Both the position numbers and the translations under genes were made by a program. The notes under the pieces were generated by a model, which worked only from the letters and a program-made list of their open reading frames with translations, had not been told where the DNA came from and made no database searches. A stretch of DNA of 64,000 bases from Archilochus colubris (taxonomy: Eukaryota; Chordata; Aves; Apodiformes; Trochilidae): positions 169,715,400 through 169,779,399 of the forward strand of contig CM041083.1 in NCBI GenBank assembly GCA_023079485.1, in the 5' to 3' direction. The first letter of the stretch is position 1; each line of letters starts with the position of its first letter. This document shows positions 1 to 12,612 of the stretch, piece after piece.

Positions 1-689
1 TGATTTGATGGTGTTTTGCAGCTAGCTTTGGATACTCCCATTAATACTTCAGGCAATCCTGTTGGAGTCTCTTAAAGCTTCTCTCTTTCCCTTGAAACCA
101 TCTCAGGATTGTATGTGGCCAGCAGTTTTAATCTGATATACCCAGGCTTGCTCTGCAGCAGGGAGGTCAAGGGGAAAGCACATACCCTTGGTCATTGCTT
201 TGAGAGTCCTGCAACCAGTTCATCTAGGTTTGGGGTCTATTTTGGCAGAGCAGCTACAAGACACACCTGCACTTTTCCACAAGGCACCAGGAGGACAATT
301 TGGAGCTATCACTGAGCAGGCTTTGGCCTGAGTCTCCAGTCCAGCACAGAGCCAGCACACACCCCTGCTTGGTCCTAGAAGAGCTGTGAGTGCATTAGGC
401 TGGTGCTGAGCCCAGAGTAATTAGATCTGCCTCACAAGAAGACTAAAGAGCTTGGGCAGGATGACAGGGCAATGTAATTATCCTGCTTCTGGAGCTAATT
501 TGGGGACCACAGCATTAGTCTGAATTGAGTAAGCCTAGATATTTCACAAGTTACACTATTTTGAATTACCTTTGATAAGAATTCACAAGGGAGAGACTTA
601 GTGCTGCAGCTGTAGGTACCCATCCATCACTCCCACTTCCACGTGCAGGGCCTCCCTATGGTGTTTTCCCTTCCAGTCCCAAAAGCCTG
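1..689. other. intergenic, nothing recognised
   Basis: No exon, RNA gene or repeat family could be recognised here. A short open frame at 109-315 has no recognisable domain and no start context worth noting. Sequence resembling CR1 begins only near 690. Confidence 0.5.
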
Positions 690-1962
690 GGGGCAATCAT
701 ACAGCACCTACAGGATGGACAAGGGATCAGACCCAGCCAGCACGGGTTTAGGAAGGGCAGGTCCTGTCTGACCAACCTGATCTCCTTTTATGATCAGGTG
801 ACCTGACTGGTGGATGAGGGGAAGGCTGTGGATGTGGTCTACTTGGACTTCAGCAAGGCCTTTGACACTGTCCCCCATAGCATCCTCCTGAAAAAACTAT
901 CAGCCTGCGGCTTGGACAGGAGCACCCTGTGCTGGGTTAGGAACTGGCTGGAGGGCCAGGCCCAGAAAGTGGTGCTGAATAGGGCTGCATCCAGTTGGCG
1001 GCCGGTCACTAGTGGTGTCCCCCAGGGACCAGTGTTGGGCCCAGTTCTGTTCAATATCTTCATTGATGATTTAGATGAGGGGATTGAGTCCATCATCAGC
1101 AAATTTGCAGACAACACTAAGCTGGGGGGGAGTGTCGATCAGCTGGAAAGCAGGAGGGCTCTGCAGAGGGACCTGGACAGACTGGAGAGTTGGGCTGATT
1201 CCAATGGGATGAGGTTCAACACGGCCAAGTGCCGGGTCCTGCACTTTGGCCACAACAACCCCATGCAGCGTTACAGGCTGGGGACAGAGTGGCTGGAGAG
1301 CATCCAGGCAGAAAGGGACCTGGGAGTCTGGATTGACAGGAAGCTGAACATGAGCCAGCAGTGTGCCCAGGTGGCCAAGAATGGCCTGTATCAGGAACAG
1401 CGTGGCCAGCAGGTCCAAGGAAGTGATTCTGCCCCTGTACTCAGCTGGTGAGGCCACACCTGGAGTCCTGTGTCCAGGTCTGGGCCCCTCAGTTCAGGAA
1501 GGATATCGAGGTCCTAGAGCAGGTCCAAAGGAGGGCAACCAGGCTGGTGAAGGGACTCAAGCACAGATCCTATGAGGAGAGGCTGAGGGAGCTGGGGGTG
1601 TTCAGCCTGGAGAAGAGGAGGCTCAGGGGTCTCTACAACTCCCTGAAAGGAGGGGGTAGCCAGGGGGGGGTTGGTCTCTTTTCCCAGGCAACTCTCAACA
1701 AGACAAGAGGGCACGGTCTCAAGTTGTGCCAGGGGAGGTTTAGGTTGGATATTAGAAAGAATTTCTTTACGGAGAGGGTGATCAGACATTGGAATGGGCT
1801 GCCCAGGGAAGTAGTGGATTCTCCATCCCTGGAGATATTTAAAAAGAGACTGGATGTGGCACTCAGTGCCATGGTCTGGTAACTGCAGCGGTAGTGGATC
1901 AAGGGTTGGACTTGATGATCTCTGAGGTCTCTTCCAACCCAGCCAGTTCTATGATTCTATGG
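690..1962 (+). mobile_element. CR1 LINE (CR1-J-like), 5'-truncated, RT fragment plus 3' tail
   Basis: This is the longest CR1 copy in the window. The plus-strand frame from 810 reads as the C-terminal half of the CR1 ORF2 reverse transcriptase. It has the palm motif [13 protein letters not shown] (about 842-880), the motif [21 protein letters not shown] (about 1015-1077), and [10 protein letters not shown] where active copies have FADD, so a catalytic aspartate is replaced by Asn. The frame fails near 1366-1451, where a piece of the consensus is missing, and the remaining C-terminal part ([19 protein letters not shown] onward) continues in another frame from 1448. The copy ends with the family's 3' signature (TTGATGATCTCTGAGGTC) and a short ATTCTATG tail. 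It is a dead retrotransposon: truncated, frameshifted and mutated at the active site. The 5' edge is approximate. Confidence 0.93.
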
Positions 1963-3759
1963 TGCAGCCACACAAGTGAGCCCTCCAGGACCCCCTCCAT
2001 GCTCCATCCTCCACCAGGATCACAGTCCAGCATAGCTCTCTGTCAGAAAGGCATCTGACACAGCTCCCCATTCAACCTTGGAAAAAAGCTTATTCCAGCA
2101 CTTTCAGGATTGCAAAATGGGAAGCACAACATTAAAGGAATTAAAACTAATGGTGTCAAGTACAAAGGAATCAGGTTAGGTTAATAATACTGGAAGGTCA
2201 TTATTAATTTTTGCTGGCTTTTCAGAGCACTTTTTAAAGCAGCTCAGATATGTTGCTATGATAAGCACAGCATAAATGCTCAGCCAGACAGTCAGAAGCT
2301 GTTCCTCCACCTTATTATGTGTGACTGAAACTGCAAACAGCTCAGATCAATCTGAGAGATATTAAATTAGAGCTGAATCTCCTTCTATCTCCTATATAAA
2401 GTGAGCTGAGCTAAATCTGAGATAATGCCCATATCAAAAGACATTACAAATCATATTCTACTAGGTGAAGATTTATTTTTAGTTTTTCCACTGAATATTT
2501 CTGGTTATATGAACAATGGGAAAGGAGAGAAACTCTCAGCATTAGAAATGCATTGAATCTGTACGTGCCTTACGTAGCAGCCAGAAGTTCTGTCTTTAAG
2601 ACAGGACCAAATAATGATCCTTGCATAATGCAACAATATGAGAACTGAAAAAGAAGGCCTGGGTTGGAGTGGGTAGCAGGAAATACTTCAGAATCACAAT
2701 AACAAGGGCATTTGAAAATTAGGCCAAGGAAGTAAGCAACCTAAGGAAATAAAAAATGGATATAATGAACAGATATGAAACTTTCATTATGATGTGGGTG
2801 CAAAGCAAGGAATAAGCTAGAGTCCCAAACTAAACCAAAATAAACCAAAAAACTGGTACATACTGGTGGATTTTTATCTCTGCATCTTTTAAGTATCTTC
2901 CCCCACTCCTCATGCTGTTACTGAAGTCCTTATGGGGACAAAATGGATGGTGCATACTAAGCACTGAGCTAAAAGTCATTGTCTTCATCCTAACACCTAC
3001 ATTGGCTTAGGCCATCTCAGATGGTTTAGTGATCATTTTTTGTCTACACCTATAGTAATAAAAAGAACAGAGAGAGGTTACAGGCTAATATGTTGTCCTA
3101 GGATCACCCAAAGTGTTTATTGCTGAAGGCTCTCTGGCATATTTTTGTCTTTTTGCTCTATTTTTCCCAGACAGCTTCTGGACACAGATGGGAAATAACC
3201 TGGGTGAGGGACAGTTTGAATGTTTACACTTTTTTTGGATGAGTGAGGGGAAAGTTTTGCCATGTGGAGCTGTGCTGGGTGCCACGTGGCCTCAGGGCCA
3301 GAGTGTGCTCTTCAGTCTGTTTTATTGGATACTGCAAAATGAAGCCTTTGACAGTCATAGAGGTCAAATAAGGTGCCAGAAGACAAGAAAAATGGCAAAC
3401 TTAGTCATTATTCTGAAATACATAAGACATCAGTCAGCATCAGTTCCAAGAAAAAAATCTAGAAAAAATAATTGGCTAAACTATATTGAATTACCTGAAG
3501 GATAAAAAAGAGATAAGCAATAGCTCACTGGAGTTTATCACAACCAGGTTGCATGCAGTCAATTTAACTTCTTGTCTATGACAAGATCTTGCAGAACGGG
3601 ATGAAGCAGTTTATTTTACATATTTTTATCAGTGTTTCATAAGACAATCTAATTAAAAATCTAAATATATATAGCAGAACTTGTATAGTATGGGACAAAT
3701 TTACCAGATAATTATATTGTGAGAATATTTTATATAGTTTGCTGTTTAGATGGAAGGAG
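1963..3759. other. intergenic, nothing recognised
   Basis: AT-rich non-coding sequence. A 130-codon open frame at 3113-3505 has no recognisable domain, no splice-site structure and ordinary composition, so it is not called as a gene. Confidence 0.45.
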
Positions 3760-3985
3760 GTACTGAGCAGCGTGCTAGAGGGATCTGTCTTGGATCTCAC
3801 TCTATTTGGCTCTTTAATTAATGACCTGGATGATGGAAGAGGAAATGTAAAATATTAAATTTGCAGATGGCCTGAAGACAAGGACGGCAAATGCATTAAA
3901 GGAGAGAACTAGGATTTTAAAAGAACTTGAGAAATTAAAATGTCAAATAAAATTGAAAGCTGATAAATGCAAGACATTACAAGGC
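3760..3985 (+). mobile_element. ancient CR1-like reverse transcriptase fossil
   Basis: Translating the plus strand with one frame change gives a recognisable but badly decayed LINE reverse transcriptase: LEGSVLDLTLFGSLINDLDDG followed by KFADGLKTRTANALKERT and LKELEKLKCQIKLKADKCK. The order and spacing match the CR1 RT core ([39 protein letters not shown]). The catalytic FADD has become FADG. The divergence is far greater than in the CR1-J-like copies elsewhere in the window, so this is an old insertion. Confidence 0.7.
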
Positions 3986-4259
3986 AAAGTCATCAATGGT
4001 ACCGATGTGGTATATGGTGCAACCAGTAAGGCACTAGTCTTTAAGACATGTTCTGAAGGTTGCAGGGTTCTTCTGTACCCTCCAGGGGTACCCCATGTGT
4101 AACATGAGCAACTTTGTAGAGTAAAAGAAGTGAAGGAACCAGCTCTCCTAGGTTCACTTTTAGTGGGTGCACTTTAGTCTAGCTCTGGTCCAGTCTTGCT
4201 GACTGGCTGTCCATTGGCAGAAAATGCTTAGGAGGTGCACTCCTGAGCAGCACCTTTTA

Positions 4260-4286
4260 GTGCATGACTTTTAGCAGGTCATGCAC
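4260..4286. repeat. perfect 9-bp inverted repeat (small hairpin)
   Basis: GTGCATGAC at 4260-4268 and GTCATGCAC at 4278-4286 can pair perfectly around a 9-base loop. No T-run follows and no gene adjoins, so no function is assigned. Confidence 0.5.
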
Positions 4287-4444
4287 TTCAAGACCTGCAA
4301 AATAATGCAAAATAAAACATGCTATAAGGGGATGGAATCAACCACTTCAAAAATACTGTGGTAATGACAGGAATACTGACGTACCCGCATACCTTTGGGC
4401 ATCAGAAGCTGAACCAAACATAATTTTTCCATAATTTTTCTCTA

Positions 4445-4805
4445 GAAAGACAAGCTGGAGTCAGTCTAGATGGAAGCAATTTTGAATGTATGGTCTATTG
4501 GGAAAGGTCAAAGGACTTGGGATTGTTTCTCTTGAAGACTGATTAGGAAGATGACCACAGACCACAAACACTTTTAGACAGAAGAGTCTGTTCCCTCTTT
4601 TAATAACAGACAGCACAAGCAAGAGTAACAAAAAAGTCTCCTATATGTATGCACAGGGATGCACTGGCATAGATTACCTAAGGAGATATGTGAGTCTCTG
4701 TGCAGGAGGATTTGCAGCACTTAGGCAAGCAGGAGCTATAAATGATCCCTCCTTAGGCAAGGTGGATGGACTAGAGAGCTTCTGGAGGTCTCTCCCAACC
4801 CAGAC
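4445..4805 (+). mobile_element. probable 3' part of an ancient CR1
   Basis: The last 50 bases (about 4755-4805) match the CR1 3' signature, GGATGGACTAGAGAGC..CTGGAGGTCTCTCCCAACCC, in decayed form. Upstream, around 4500-4540, a frame reading KDLGLFLLKTD resembles the ORF2 C-terminus ([11 protein letters not shown]). It has the same orientation as the RT fossil at 3760-3985 and could be the same insertion, with unrecognised sequence between them. Confidence 0.45.
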
Positions 4806-7800
4806 TCTGTGCTCAGTCTTTCTGACTTGGTGTAACTGCAATCTTCTTTTCAAAGGTCCTTGTTTTAAGCAGTAGAGAACAGAATGGTTTTTGTCATAGA
4901 AAATATCAGGTTGTTTTCCTGAGGCAAAGCCTGAAGCTGCCAAGGGGGAAAGGTCCTAGGAACCCATCTTGCATATCTGACTTTTGGGGAGCTCCCACTG
5001 CTCTTGCCACTCAAATACCGAGGAGTTTTCCTCCTCTTCAGGCCGTGGTTTCAAATAAATGTGACCATGCTTAGCTGGAAGAGATCATGACAGGGCATAT
5101 CACATGCAGAGTTTTAGGCAATTTTGAAAATGCAAGTGCATCTAACAGGAGAACAAAGACAGCAGAAGGCAAAAAGAGGAAAGGTAACTGGAATTATCAG
5201 CTGCAGTGGCACATCCACAGGAAAAAATAAAACAAGCACCTGATCACTGACTGTGATCCTTATATAGATCAGGATACTATCTAGACTCAGCTAGTAGCAA
5301 ATTGCAGTTAATTGCATAATCTGCACATACATCTGCATACACAGCTGCTAATTTATAAGCAAGCAACAAGGGGCAAAAGTGCCTTGTCATTCTAGATGTG
5401 CCTGCATAGAACTGGCATCATATTCTTTTGTTTAGTCAGAAAGTGTTTGAAACTTTTTCCTACTCTGGCCTTTATTGAACTAAGACTGATATTTATAGAA
5501 CAATTATTCCAGGAGGGAAATCTATGCTTTTCATCCCTCAAAAAAAAAAAAAACCCCAGAACAACCCAATCTGAAATAACACTGGCAATACTTAGCAACC
5601 AAGCAACATTTCAAATAGTCAACATTAAAAAGAGTATGAGGCCATCCCAGAACAACCTCCACCTTATTAGACAGTCTAGACAGTCTGGCTGCAATAATGT
5701 GAAGAATTTGTCTTTCTCAGGCTACAGTGTATTATTTTTAGCAGCCCAAATACTCTACAGGCAAGGAGAGCCATACAGCTGGGTTGTAATCTGTTGGTGG
5801 TCTTAATTTTCTACATATAGGGGAATAAACTGTAAAGGTGTAGCCATTAGTCAGTGGGGCTTGAGTGAGCTGCATAGGTGGGGAGAAGATGCTTCTTGGC
5901 CTCCAGGACTCTTTGGTTTATTTACATGTCACTCATACACTGAAGCCTGACCAAGATCAACTCCTGCCTATGACAAGATCAGGCTTTTCCCTAGAGGAGG
6001 TTAACCCCAGAAACTGTAGTGGTCTTCACAGTTCATTTATCATCCAAGAAAAATAAATTCAGACTCTGTAGCTGTGGCATGATTCCTCTCCTTACAATGT
6101 ATGAGGAGCTGCAATTGCAAATTCCCCAATTTTACAAAAATAGAGCATGTCCCTTAAGTGTTTGGAAAGCAGCCACGGTGCAAAGCTTTGCTTCTCTAAG
6201 CCAGAAAATACCAAGCAAACAAACAAACAAAATCAAAACCAACTGAAACGTAGGGATGAGAATGAATGCTGATTCTAGAAAACTGAGGAACTGTAAATAT
6301 AATTGACTAAAAGGTAATACAGACAGAAGTTGACACACCTACTAAATTGATCACATTCTTTTAACTAGAAGAGCTTAACAAATGTGTGAACAGAGTCTAT
6401 TGGGTAAATTCTTGTTAACTGCAGACTTGATAGCTAAAAGATGAATCGTCCACAAGTAGAAACACCAAAGGCCCAGCCATCATTACATGAATGGCAGATG
6501 GCCTGAGCAGCCTTGCAAACTTTGTTTATCAAAGTTATTTTCCCTTTGAATGATAATGAAGAGGAAACAAAATGAAATGAGATGGTTTTCCCACCATCCA
6601 TGAGTGAGAGGTCGATGATGGTTTCATTCTACATATAGTGGCCACCTGCTCTAAATGGTTGGCTAGATTCCACTTTCAGGTATATTTTAGGGAAGAATCT
6701 GAGAAGAATATGACTCGAGGCTTGCATTACAGCACGAGATTCAGGCTCGCTTCCCAGTCCCACATAAAAGCCAGTGAATTCTAATTTCTGTATTTTTATT
6801 TCCTTCAGGGTGATAATATATCTGGTGCTACATGCTTGTACAGCACATTATTACCCTAGCTTGGCTGGTGCCCCTGGGCAGTGTTCTATGAGAGATGACA
6901 TTAGTAATATTAATGATGAGAAAGAAACACCACCTTTGGTATTAGCTCTGTGTTCTGTGGAGAGCCCAAAGGTGTGCAAAGGGTTGGATTTCCTCTGGGT
7001 CAGGATTAAGGCCATCAAAGAGGGACCAACCTGCCATGCTGCTCTCCGTGGGGCACAAGGTCAGGTATTTTTAGGTCATGCACATTGCAAGCACCACATT
7101 TATTTGTGGTGTAGTGTTAGTAGCAGTAACAGTTGTAGTAGGAGTAGTACTGGTAATCGTAGTAGTTAGAATAATTAATGTTCAAGCACTGGCCTTTCTA
7201 AAGGGAGCTGCTGTCATTTGGTGCAAGAAGAAAGAGGGCTATAAGCAGTGTGGGTTCTACTATCCCCCACCACACTAATATACTTATTGCTGTGCCTATT
7301 AATCTGCTTGGTTTTCTTCATTAATCTCTTTGGCTGGAACTAGAGTTAATGTAAAGGCTGTTTTTTTGTCATTTATTTCTCCTGGCTGGGATCCCTCCAA
7401 TTTCTGCAGCATCACAGCAGGTTTTGCAGGAAGTTTTGAGAATACCTTCACCAAGACATTCATAATATGTTATGTACTGAGAAATTCTTGAAGAAGAAAC
7501 TGCCCTTTAAAATACACTTTTTTGGACCTAGGAAAAGAGTTTTAGAAACATTAGAGTCAGAGCATTTTCATCTACATGAAAGAACTCTCTTTTTCACCAA
7601 CCAACAGCTGCGTTTTGTGGATAAGCTCCTGCAGAACAAAGTATGTCCATAGCTGCTATAGCTACTTTAAAAGACTGTTGCCAGTATCTAGCTTTGCCAC
7701 ATTATTCTCAGTGTTTCACAACTTGAAAATTAAGTTACATCTTTTCTAAATACCCTCTCAAGTGGAAAACATGCCCTTGAAAATTTCCTCCATGATTTTC

Positions 7801-10800
7801 TGTTCACAGGCAAGGTGAGGAAACACAGGGCTGCTCTGGGACAGAAGCTTTTACGTTTGTTTCAGTGTGGGTCTGATGATCAGTCTCCTCTTACCTGAAA
7901 CACAAAAAAAGATTACTCAGAAAAGATTTTACCTATTTTGTTTCATTTTGACATACACCCTGCTGACTCTATGATCAAACAATGTTAAAACCTTCTTTGA
8001 GTGTAATTTGAGGCTATCACAGTAACATGCTAGAAGCAAGGAACATCCAAAGGACATGAAACATAAATGTTGGCTGTGTTTTAGTAACACACTACCCTGG
8101 AAACTGTGCTGATTGAACCATCAGTGGTATATTGTGCTTATTTGTGGCTGACTGCCTCATCAATTTTCATTTGGGAGCTGAAAGGGAATTTGGAGGTGGA
8201 TATGGTATTAATTAGGAAAGAAATTGGCTGCAATATGCTTGGAGATAAAAATCTTTTCTGGTGGGAATCAGGTTTTGTATCGTGGCCAAATTGTTAAAGA
8301 AGCATTTTACTGGAAAAGACATTTTTATGCAGTACTGCTACCTCTCATGAGGGAAAAGGGAAATTAAACATGAAGATTAGTGAATTCATGAGAAAAAGAA
8401 GGAGAAAAAAACATATAGAGAACAAGAGATTTTCTGGCTACAATAGAATTTTAAGAATAAACCTTTGATTGGTAATGCCCACCGCACAACCCATGCAGTG
8501 TGTGTAAGGAGCTAGACAGCTCTCATCATCATGGCACTTTGTCCTGTTCCTCTGCAAGGAACCCAAGATCATTATAAAACATTCACAAAGCCATACCCAG
8601 CTCCAGCTTCTGCCCTATTGCTTAAAAGGGCTGTTGAAACATATTTTACATACAAGCACTGTGTAATGGTGTGCATTTTTTAAAGGTTAGGTAAGAGTTT
8701 GACAGTGAATTCTGATTTAAGATTCTCTGGCATCAAATAACCTTAGATACCAAAACAGACCTTCTTCAAGCTTTAAAGGAGTTCAATTTCCTTCCCAATT
8801 GCAGAGCACAGCTTCCAGTAATTGAACTGGCCCTGCATGGGGTTTTTTTGTCTGCTGGATCCTAAGTGTAAATCAGGGCAACAAGATGATAGCTGCAAGG
8901 CCAGAAAAGAGGGGGAAAAAAAAAAAAAAAAGAAAAAACCCCCCACTGGTTACAGTCAGATGTAAAGCAATGAAAGCATCACAAGGAAGCAAGGAAGGGG
9001 GTAGAAGAATCAGGGTGGAATGGTATTTGAGAGAAGAAAAGGTAGGCTAAAGACAATGCTGGGATGCTAAAATTCACTTGAGGGCTTGTAAGAAAAGAAT
9101 GTAATATAAGGAAGAGAAGCAAGAATTGACTGAAGGGTGTGGAAGGACTGAGTGGAAACTGGAGAGAACAACTCCAGCAATCAATATGAGAACTGAGAGC
9201 TGACAGCCATCTAGGAATTTAAATGCAAGATGTGAAATACTAGAACCAGCTTGACTGTCAACATGAAAACTGATGTCTGGTCTCTTACTTGACTTGAAAT
9301 AGAGGAAAAAAAATTAAACTAAATTTCAGGGAAAAGGAAGCTGAACTCACCAGAAGATAGAAAAGAGGCAAGTAGTTGGACTTCCAAAGGGAAAGAAGAT
9401 AAAAGGGGAATAGAGACTGACCCAACAGGACAAACCAGGGAGCCAGGAATCTCTGCAGCAGCTCTGGGAGCCAGAGAAGTGTCTTGAGCAAGGTCTCAGC
9501 AAGACCCTGAAACACTATGAGAAAACAAAGAAAGAGGGGTCAAAAAAGCCTGTGTGGGAAAGCTAGCAAAAACCAGGGAGATGGGTCAGTTGCAGCCCTA
9601 CCATCCATGTAGTACCAGGGAACTATGAGAGACTGCAGCCCAATGAAGGAGATAATCTGGGACACAGCATTGTGGTTTGGTGCCGAGAGTCCAAGTGCTT
9701 TCTGGGGAGGGTAACTGCAAAGGGCAGTTCTGTGTTTCTTAAATCAAACTCCTAAGGCTATCTAGGGCCTCAAGAGCTGTGTCTGCAGCCTTTGCTTGGT
9801 GGCTTGCAGAGAAAGGCATCTTAAGGAAGAGTTTATACCTTTTACTAAAGTGAATTATATTTCTCTGAACGGCACAAATGGTAAATTTGAGAGAGAATGA
9901 GCAAGCAATCAGAGGGGGAAAAAATACCCCTGTCAAAGTGGAAGACATTGGGCTTTTTAACAAGCTTGAAGTTAAAACTGTCTTTAAAGAGCTTCTCAAA
10001 ACAGAGCTATCTCTTACCCAGGTGTTCCTGGCTGGAGAGATTGGTTTTAGCCACAACTAAAATGAGATGTCAGAATACTCAAGGTCAAGCTTTTGTTTTT
10101 ATCAAAAGCTTTAAAATTTTTAAAATGTTAGAGACTTACTTAGGAGGAGCCTATGCCTGAAAAGCTAGCAGAAATGTTTAGCAGATCAGCAAAACAGCTT
10201 AATATATTTATACAAGAGACCTCTTCTCCACCAGAGCATTTTCTGTCCATGAAATGCTCTAAGATGCAGTGCCACCTTTTGGACAAACCAGTGTCATGTT
10301 AGGTCAGGCATGAAGTTGAAAGTGGGGGAAGGAAATACCAGGTGATATTTAGGCCCTAGCCAGAACTGGTTCACTGCGAAATGATCAGAAGGAAATGGAG
10401 AAGATAATTGGGAATGGTACTCATGTATGTCTGTCTGGTTTTCCTTTAGCAAACCTATGGCTTCATGTGTTTGAAAAGCTTTTTAATACCAGTGAATTTT
10501 ACAGTTGTAAAACAAACGAAACAACAAACTAAACAGAAAGCAAAAAGAAAGAAGAGCAAAATGCACACCATGTTTATATAGTACTGGAGTATGGAGTGCT
10601 CCATCTTCCCTGCTCTCACAGAAGGTAAGAAGTAGCAATCTGTCCAGTGACTACAAATCTACAGTGCATGATCCTCACAATCTAGGGAAGAACATTCAAA
10701 CAAACCTGTACACCATCATCTAGATCCAAGGGGAACACCTCTGGGGTCTTGAAGATTTAAAGGCTGACAGCACAGAAACGTGTATGGAGTTCTCAAGCAG

Positions 10801-11187
10801 CAGAGGGATACTTCAAATGATGTATCACTCATCATCAGTTAACTGTAAAGTCTGTGTCTTACCTTGACTGGCAAAAGCATCAGCAAACAAGAAGCTAACC
10901 ATACAGAAAGGTGAACTGATTAGTCTGGAAATCACATATTTGTATGGTGGCACCCTCCTGCTCTGCTATAGTACTTCAGGTAATATCCAGAGGTTTACTG
11001 TTTCCTTGAAAATACTAAAAGAACATTGCACAAATCAAGTGCCCAACATTGGTGCTATCATGAAAAACTTTAGGATCTACAGCTTTCTGCTGTGTAAATT
11101 CTTTGCCTTGTACCCAGGCCATATCTGACAATAAGGTCTTAGATATTTCCTTCAGTTTCTTCTCCCTGCATCATATCAACAGCAGCA

Positions 11188-11262
11188 GCAGAAAAACAAA
11201 CAAACAAACAACCCCCCCCCCAAAAAAAACCAACAACAACAACAAAACCCCCACCTCCTCAA
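11188..11262. repeat. A/C-rich low-complexity tract
   Basis: Runs of AAAC units, a stretch of about ten C, then AAC triplets make up a simple-sequence region on the plus strand. Confidence 0.8.
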
Positions 11263-12204
11263 AATAACTCCTGTGGGACTCAGTATTCTCCCACACAATA
11301 ATATCCATACATAAATCAGTCATTGGGGTATCCTAGGTCTTTCCTGGGAAGGCTGTAATAAGGATTTGCAGGCTGAAGCAGGACAATATTCTCCCACCAG
11401 CTCCTGCACTGCCCAAGCCATCATCCCAGCAAGGGGACAAGATGCTAAGACTACAGTAGCCTGCATCTCTGAAGCTTCTCCATTTTGTCACCAGTGCCAC
11501 CTTCTGCAGCCTCCAACTTGTTGCTTGGAGACCAGAGATCCAGGGATTCTTCTTATATTGCGTGAATTTACTGGTAGGTACCTTGGTGGTCCTGGAACCC
11601 ACTGAATATTTAATGTCTCTCCCTCCTCTGTGTGCCAGTTGATATTAGGCTCTTCTGTAGACTCCCTTTTCTTCTCAGCAGTTCAGCTGATTGCAGTTGC
11701 AGATAATTTTCTCCAGAAGGGTGAATTATAAACCATGCATCACTTCCTTGCAGGGAAGAGGCACTTTCAAGAGTGACACAAAGTTCTTGTTCCCACTGCT
11801 ATACTTGTGCTAAAGCATCCATCCTCTCCCCAGTGTTTCACCTCTCTTTGACAAAAAATCCTCTAAAGAATCCTCTCTGCTGCCCAGCTCATTCCAGTGA
11901 TGTTGTGGATTGAATATAATTCAATCTATGGCCTTGCTAATAACACTGCCTCTTTTTTTTATTATTTATTTATTTTAGCTTGGTGGCTGAAACCAAAATA
12001 TAATGAAGAAAATACATTTCAAGTGACAGAAATTGGTTTTGTTCAGTCCCAAACAAGATATTTCAGTTTAGTGTTGTGCATTTTTTCTCATACTTAGAAA
12101 AAATAAATTTAACTGCATTTAGGCTCGAAGTACCATGAGAAGAACACTGCCTATACTAGATTATTTTTCAAAATTTTGAAAGCATTAGAAATGCATCCCT
12201 CACC

Positions 12205-12306
12205 CACAAAAAACCCAGAACACAAACAACCCACAAACAAGAAAACCCACAAAATGAACCAACAAACCAAAACAAACAGAATCCCCCAAAGCAAACAAAC
12301 CAACCC
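12205..12306. repeat. A/C-rich low-complexity tract
   Basis: About 100 bases almost free of G and T on the plus strand, built from AAACC-like units. The apparent minus-strand open frame across it (12200-12403) is a by-product of that composition. Confidence 0.75.
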
Positions 12307-12481
12307 CTTCTTTACTTACATCTATGAATATTAATGGATTTTTGCAAGAGTTCAAATACTGGTGGACCAAAGCATGTTTTTCTTTAGTGAATAAATGCTG
12401 CATATGTGAAAATGCATCTGACTCCAGTCACCCCTTTTAGTTCAGGTATGTGTAAGGTAAAAAAAATGTGTTTTCTTTTTG

Positions 12482-12612
12482 ATCATAGAATCATAGCATG
12501 GTTTGTGTTGGAAAGAGCATTAAAGAACATCCAGTTCCAACCCCCCTGCATGGGCAGGGACATCTCCCACTAGACCAGGTTGCTCATAGCCCCATCCAGT
12601 CTCCCTTTGAGC
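12482..12612 (-). mobile_element. short CR1 3' end, older subfamily
   Basis: On the plus strand it starts with the complement of the CR1 tail (CATAGAATCATAG) and continues GGTTTGTGTTGGAAAGAGC..CCAACCCCCCTGCATGGGCA and ACCAGGTTGCTCATAGCCCC. This is the antisense 3' end of a CR1 subfamily different from the CR1-J-like copies. It is severely 5'-truncated. Confidence 0.88.

Larger units (their letters stand above)
4806..12481. other. long non-coding stretch
   Basis: Almost 8 kb in which I recognise no exon, RNA gene or mobile element. It contains a 16-base A-run at 8916-8931, a degenerate GTA-rich tract at about 7098-7160 and an A/C-rich tract at 11188-11262. All open frames are short (up to 136 codons), overlap on both strands and lack recognisable domains. 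Confidence 0.45.

Noticed and set aside
1071..1457. 128-codon minus-strand frame opposite the CR1 RT
   Set aside because: It is the antisense shadow of the CR1 coding frame; the plus strand carries the recognisable RT motifs.
7078..7278. Val-rich putative transmembrane peptide
   Set aside because: It derives from a degenerate GTA trinucleotide tract, with no start context, partner exon or domain.
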